From: B21-G16 sp003644825 [NCBI: Candidatus Zhuqueibacterota bacterium]
GTDB taxonomy: Bacteria > SM23-31 > B21-G16
Reading direction: 5' to 3'
Length of the DNA: 9,047 bases
NCBI GenBank assembly: GCA_003644825.1
Contig: QNDJ01000043.1
Span: forward strand, 1-9,047
Under the pieces are notes generated by a model, which saw only the letters and a program-made list of their open reading frames with translations, did no database searches and was not told where the DNA came from. This document shows, in pieces, positions 7,171-9,047 of this stretch; the first letter of the stretch is position 1; the number at the start of each line of letters is the position of its first letter. A program made the position numbers and the translations under genes.

Positions 7171-8604
7171 ATGAAAATTAAATTTTTTGCAACACTTTTA
7201 TTAGTGTTCAGTTTTTTAGTTCCTACAGCCGGGGGTAGAATTAAGTGCGATGATTACAAGGATGTTAGAATTAAGAAATTTCCTCTTGCTGTTCAGTGCT
7301 GGTCTTTTAGAAAATTTTCATTTTTTGAGACCCTTGATAAAGTAAATGAGCTCGGAATAAAATATCTGGAAGCTTATCCCGGTCAGGTCCTGAGCAAGGA
7401 TATGCCGGATGTTAAATTTAATGAAAATTTATCGGATGAACTCATCAGACTTGTTAAGAAAAAATTGAGAGAACACAATATTAAACTGGTTAATTATGGT
7501 GTTGTTGGCTTCAAAAACACCGAGGAAAGTATGCGGAAAGTGTTTGATTTTGCGCGAAAACTTGGTATTAGAACAATCGTAACTGAACCTCAATTTGAGG
7601 ATTTTGACCTGCTGGAGAGAATGGTAAGAAAATATAATATAAAAATAGCTATTCATAATCATCCAGAACCTTCAAAATATGCACATCCTGAAACAGTTCT
7701 TGAACATGTAAAAGGCAGGGATTTGAGAATTGGTGCCTGTGGAGATACTGGACACTGGATGAGAAGTAAAGTTAAGCCCCTGGATGCTATTAAATTACTA
7801 AAGGGAAGATTAATCAGTTTTCATCTTAAAGACCTTAATGTTTTTGGAGATAAGGAGAATGCCTATGATGTTCCTTATGGAAAGGGAGCAGCAAATATAA
7901 GGGATATCCTTGCAGAGTTAACAAAACAGAATTTCCATGGGTTTCTTTCGATTGAGTATGAAAATCAAAAAGAGGTTGAAAATCCTGTTCCTTCAATTAA
8001 AAAAGGAATAGAGTACATTAAAAGTATAACATATTATCAGGATTATGAAGAAATCCTTAAATGGAATGAATATGAAGGTTATACAAAAGCAGGGTGGAAC
8101 CATTATGGGCCGGGTTATTTTGAACTCGATAGAAAAACAGGTGTACTGAAATCTCACGGAGGTATGGGATTATTATGGTATAGCAGAAAGAAATATAAAA
8201 ATTTTATTCTTGAACTGGATTATAAAGTGGACAGGGTAACATCAAATTCCGGTATTTTTCTGAGGGTGCCAGATGTTCCAACAAGTGATGATTATATTCA
8301 TCACTGTCTTGAAGTTCAGGTTTATGATTGCGGTAAAGGTATTCATAAAACTGGGGCACTGTATGATGGAGAACCGCCAAAAGTTAATGCTTTTAAAGAA
8401 CCAGGAGAATGGAACCACATCAAAATAACTGTAATTGGAAATCATTATAGAGTCGAACTTAATGGTGTTCTGGTGAATGACTGGGATGCAGAACCCCGGG
8501 GAAAAGTAAAAGATTTACCTGATGAAGGTTATGTTGGTGTTCAAAACCACGATTGGTCTTCTTCTGTTTATTACAGAAATATTTTTATTAAGGAATTGAA
8601 ATAA
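7171..8604 (+). CDS. Secreted fusion: xylose-isomerase-like TIM barrel plus DUF1080 (3-keto-disaccharide hydrolase) domain
   Basis: A 477-residue two-domain protein. Residues 1 to about 21 form a Sec signal peptide (K-I-K, then a hydrophobic run ending in V-P-T-A-G-G), so the protein works outside the cytoplasm. Residues about 37-288 are a sugar phosphate isomerase/epimerase-type TIM barrel with the expected metal-ligand quartet E139 (V-T-E-P), D192 (G-D-T-G-H), H218 (S-F-H-L-K-D) and E262 (S-I-E-Y-E), plus I-H-N-H-P at 161-165. Residues about 290-477 match the DUF1080 family (Pfam 3-keto-disaccharide hydrolase), a concanavalin-like beta sandwich, with S-G-I-F-L-R, L-E-V-Q-V-Y-D, G-E-W-N and G-Y-V-G-V-Q-N-H. 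TIM barrels of this class cleave 3-keto-glycosides in C-glycoside breakdown (DgpC type), so together the domains suggest cleavage of a 3-keto-glycoside made by the upstream enzyme. Start: AAGGAG lies five bases upstream. Three in-frame stops (TAATAATAA) end the gene. Confidence 0.88.
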   Translation: MKIKFFATLLLVFSFLVPTAGGRIKCDDYKDVRIKKFPLAVQCWSFRKFSFFETLDKVNELGIKYLEAYPGQVLSKDMPDVKFNENLSDELIRLVKKKLREHNIKLVNYGVVGFKNTEESMRKVFDFARKLGIRTIVTEPQFEDFDLLERMVRKYNIKIAIHNHPEPSKYAHPETVLEHVKGRDLRIGACGDTGHWMRSKVKPLDAIKLLKGRLISFHLKDLNVFGDKENAYDVPYGKGAANIRDILAELTKQNFHGFLSIEYENQKEVENPVPSIKKGIEYIKSITYYQDYEEILKWNEYEGYTKAGWNHYGPGYFELDRKTGVLKSHGGMGLLWYSRKKYKNFILELDYKVDRVTSNSGIFLRVPDVPTSDDYIHHCLEVQVYDCGKGIHKTGALYDGEPPKVNAFKEPGEWNHIKITVIGNHYRVELNGVLVNDWDAEPRGKVKDLPDEGYVGVQNHDWSSSVYYRNIFIKELK

Positions 8605-8802
8605 TAATAACTCAAGATTTTATTAACAGATTAAGGTATAAGATATTATCTGTGTTTCTGTCAATCATTTTAATAAGGTAAGATACTGTAATAAGGCATA
8701 TCTGATACTATGTGGAAATTCTTTACGAACGGGTAAAAATCTCCATCCTATGGATGTAATATATCAAGAATTGAAGATATGACATCCTTACTGGAGTTAT
8801 TC

Positions 8803-8824
8803 CATTCCGCTCCTATTGGAGCTC
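8803..8824. repeat. Palindromic repeat R1, copy 1
   Basis: CATTCCGCTCC-TATT-GGAGCTC contains a perfect five-base-pair GC-rich hairpin (GCTCC 8809-8813, GGAGC 8818-8822). The left half CATTCCGCTCCT recurs at 8976-8987 and the full hairpin recurs at 9034-9047. Two shared blocks within 250 bases that stand out from AT-rich surroundings make chance unlikely and suggest a dispersed repeat family. Confidence 0.6.
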
Positions 8825-8841
8825 TCGGTTAAAACCATACC

Positions 8842-8876
8842 TGTCATTGCGAGTCCTTATGTACGAAGCAATCTTC
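8842..8876. repeat. Dispersed TCATTGCGAG / GAAGCAATC element
   Basis: TGTCATTGCGAG (8842-8853) and ACGAAGCAATCTTC (8863-8876) frame an 9-base spacer. ATTGC (8846-8850) and GCAAT (8868-8872) form inverted ends. From memory, this motif is a recurring small palindromic repeat in intergenic DNA of many environmental bacteria. Copy number in this genome cannot be judged from one copy in the window. Confidence 0.6.
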
Positions 8877-8946
8877 TGATTATGTGAAATCTATTTATGA
8901 ACTGACACAGATGCCCGTTCAACTGGTAAAATATATTAATAATTGT

Positions 8947-8973
8947 AGGTCGGGCATCCCTGCCTGACTTTTT
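8947..8973 (+). terminator. Hairpin plus T-run, candidate intrinsic terminator
   Basis: AGGTCGGGCA (8947-8956) pairs with TGCCTGACTT (8961-8970) around a TCCC loop, with two G-T (G-U in RNA) pairs, and the run TTTTT (8969-8973) overlaps and follows the 3' arm. Only the plus-strand reading has the T tract. It lies about 340 bases after the last stop codon, so it could end the operon transcript. The GTCGGGCAT core also looks like a dispersed repeat, so it may be a mobile palindrome that happens to work as a terminator. Confidence 0.45.
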
Positions 8974-8975
8974 AA

Positions 8976-8987
8976 CATTCCGCTCCT
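8976..8987. repeat. Palindromic repeat R1, partial copy 2
   Basis: CATTCCGCTCCT is identical to 8803-8814. The 3' half has diverged (GACGATGCTC instead of ATTGGAGCTC), so the hairpin is broken. This looks like a decayed copy of the same element. Confidence 0.45.
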
Positions 8988-9033
8988 GACGATGCTCAAT
9001 ATCTTTTTAAATATCTCATTCTACAAACATAAT

Positions 9034-9047
9034 GCTCCTATTGGAGC
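9034..9047. repeat. Palindromic repeat R1, copy 3 at window end
   Basis: GCTCC-TATT-GGAGC is identical to 8809-8822 and runs to the last base of the window. The five bases before it (ATAAT) do not match copy 1, so the shared unit here is the hairpin itself. Confidence 0.5.

Larger units (their letters stand above)
8605..9047. other. Repeat-rich intergenic region after the operon
   Basis: These 443 bases carry no convincing open frame, tRNA or known RNA. They hold several short inverted repeats: CATCC-TAT-GGATG (8744-8756), GCTCC-TATT-GGAGC twice, the TCATTGCGAG...GAAGCAATC element and a terminator-like hairpin. The mix of different repeat types resembles a landing zone for short dispersed elements or decayed non-coding sequence. 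The window ends exactly on a repeat copy, which could mark an assembly break. Confidence 0.6.

Noticed and set aside
8626-8653. ACAGAT/ATCTGT inverted repeat just after the operon as a terminator
   Set aside because: Only six pairs, a 16-base loop and no T-run afterwards. The hairpin at 8947-8973 is a better candidate.
8671-8709. Paired short repeats TAATAAGG and GATACT
   Set aside because: They are short, spaced differently (18 and 22 bases) and not palindromic, and such matches are expected by chance in this composition.
8744-9047. CRISPR array at the right end
   Set aside because: The repeated blocks are unequal in length, irregularly spaced, of several different types and without uniform spacers. 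No cas gene is present.

Overview
The window is AT-rich bacterial DNA holding one divergent gene pair and a five-gene operon. The left part is ligA, the NAD+-dependent DNA ligase, on the minus strand (108-2126). At the extreme left edge the first codons of a possible next minus-strand gene can be read (22 to 1). A 316-base AT-rich divergent intergenic region (2127-2442) separates ligA from a plus-strand operon with gaps of only 26 to 55 bases. Its genes are a DoxX-family membrane protein (2443-2958), a Tat-signal Gfo/Idh/MocA oxidoreductase (3013-4575), an MFS transporter of the nucleoside:H+ symporter type (4602-5834), a second Gfo/Idh/MocA oxidoreductase without a signal (5871-7115), and a secreted fusion of a xylose-isomerase-like TIM barrel with a DUF1080/3-keto-disaccharide hydrolase domain (7171-8604). 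The last 443 bases (8605-9047) have no convincing gene. They hold short palindromic dispersed-type repeats and a terminator-like hairpin.

The operon reads as a carbohydrate-processing module. My inference is a split-compartment 3-keto-sugar pathway. The Tat-exported oxidoreductase would oxidise a sugar or glycoside hydroxyl outside the cytoplasm and pass electrons to the membrane, possibly through DoxX. The secreted TIM-DUF1080 protein would cleave or isomerise the keto-glycoside. The MFS protein would import the product, and the cytoplasmic Gfo/Idh enzyme would reduce it. The roles of the families are established. The substrate, the order of steps and the DoxX link are not shown by the sequence.

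Taxonomy is uncertain. DoxX, Tat-type Gfo/Idh and DUF1080 proteins are common in Bacteroidota, Planctomycetota and related uncultured phyla. Several genes carry clear Shine-Dalgarno sequences (AGGAGG, GGAGGA, AAGGAG), and there is no SusC/SusD pair, which argues against a typical Bacteroidota polysaccharide locus. The TCATTGCGAG...GAAGCAATC repeat near the right end is of a kind I recall from many environmental and candidate-phylum genomes. An uncultured AT-rich bacterium of the FCB/PVC or candidate-phylum type is a reasonable guess, no more.
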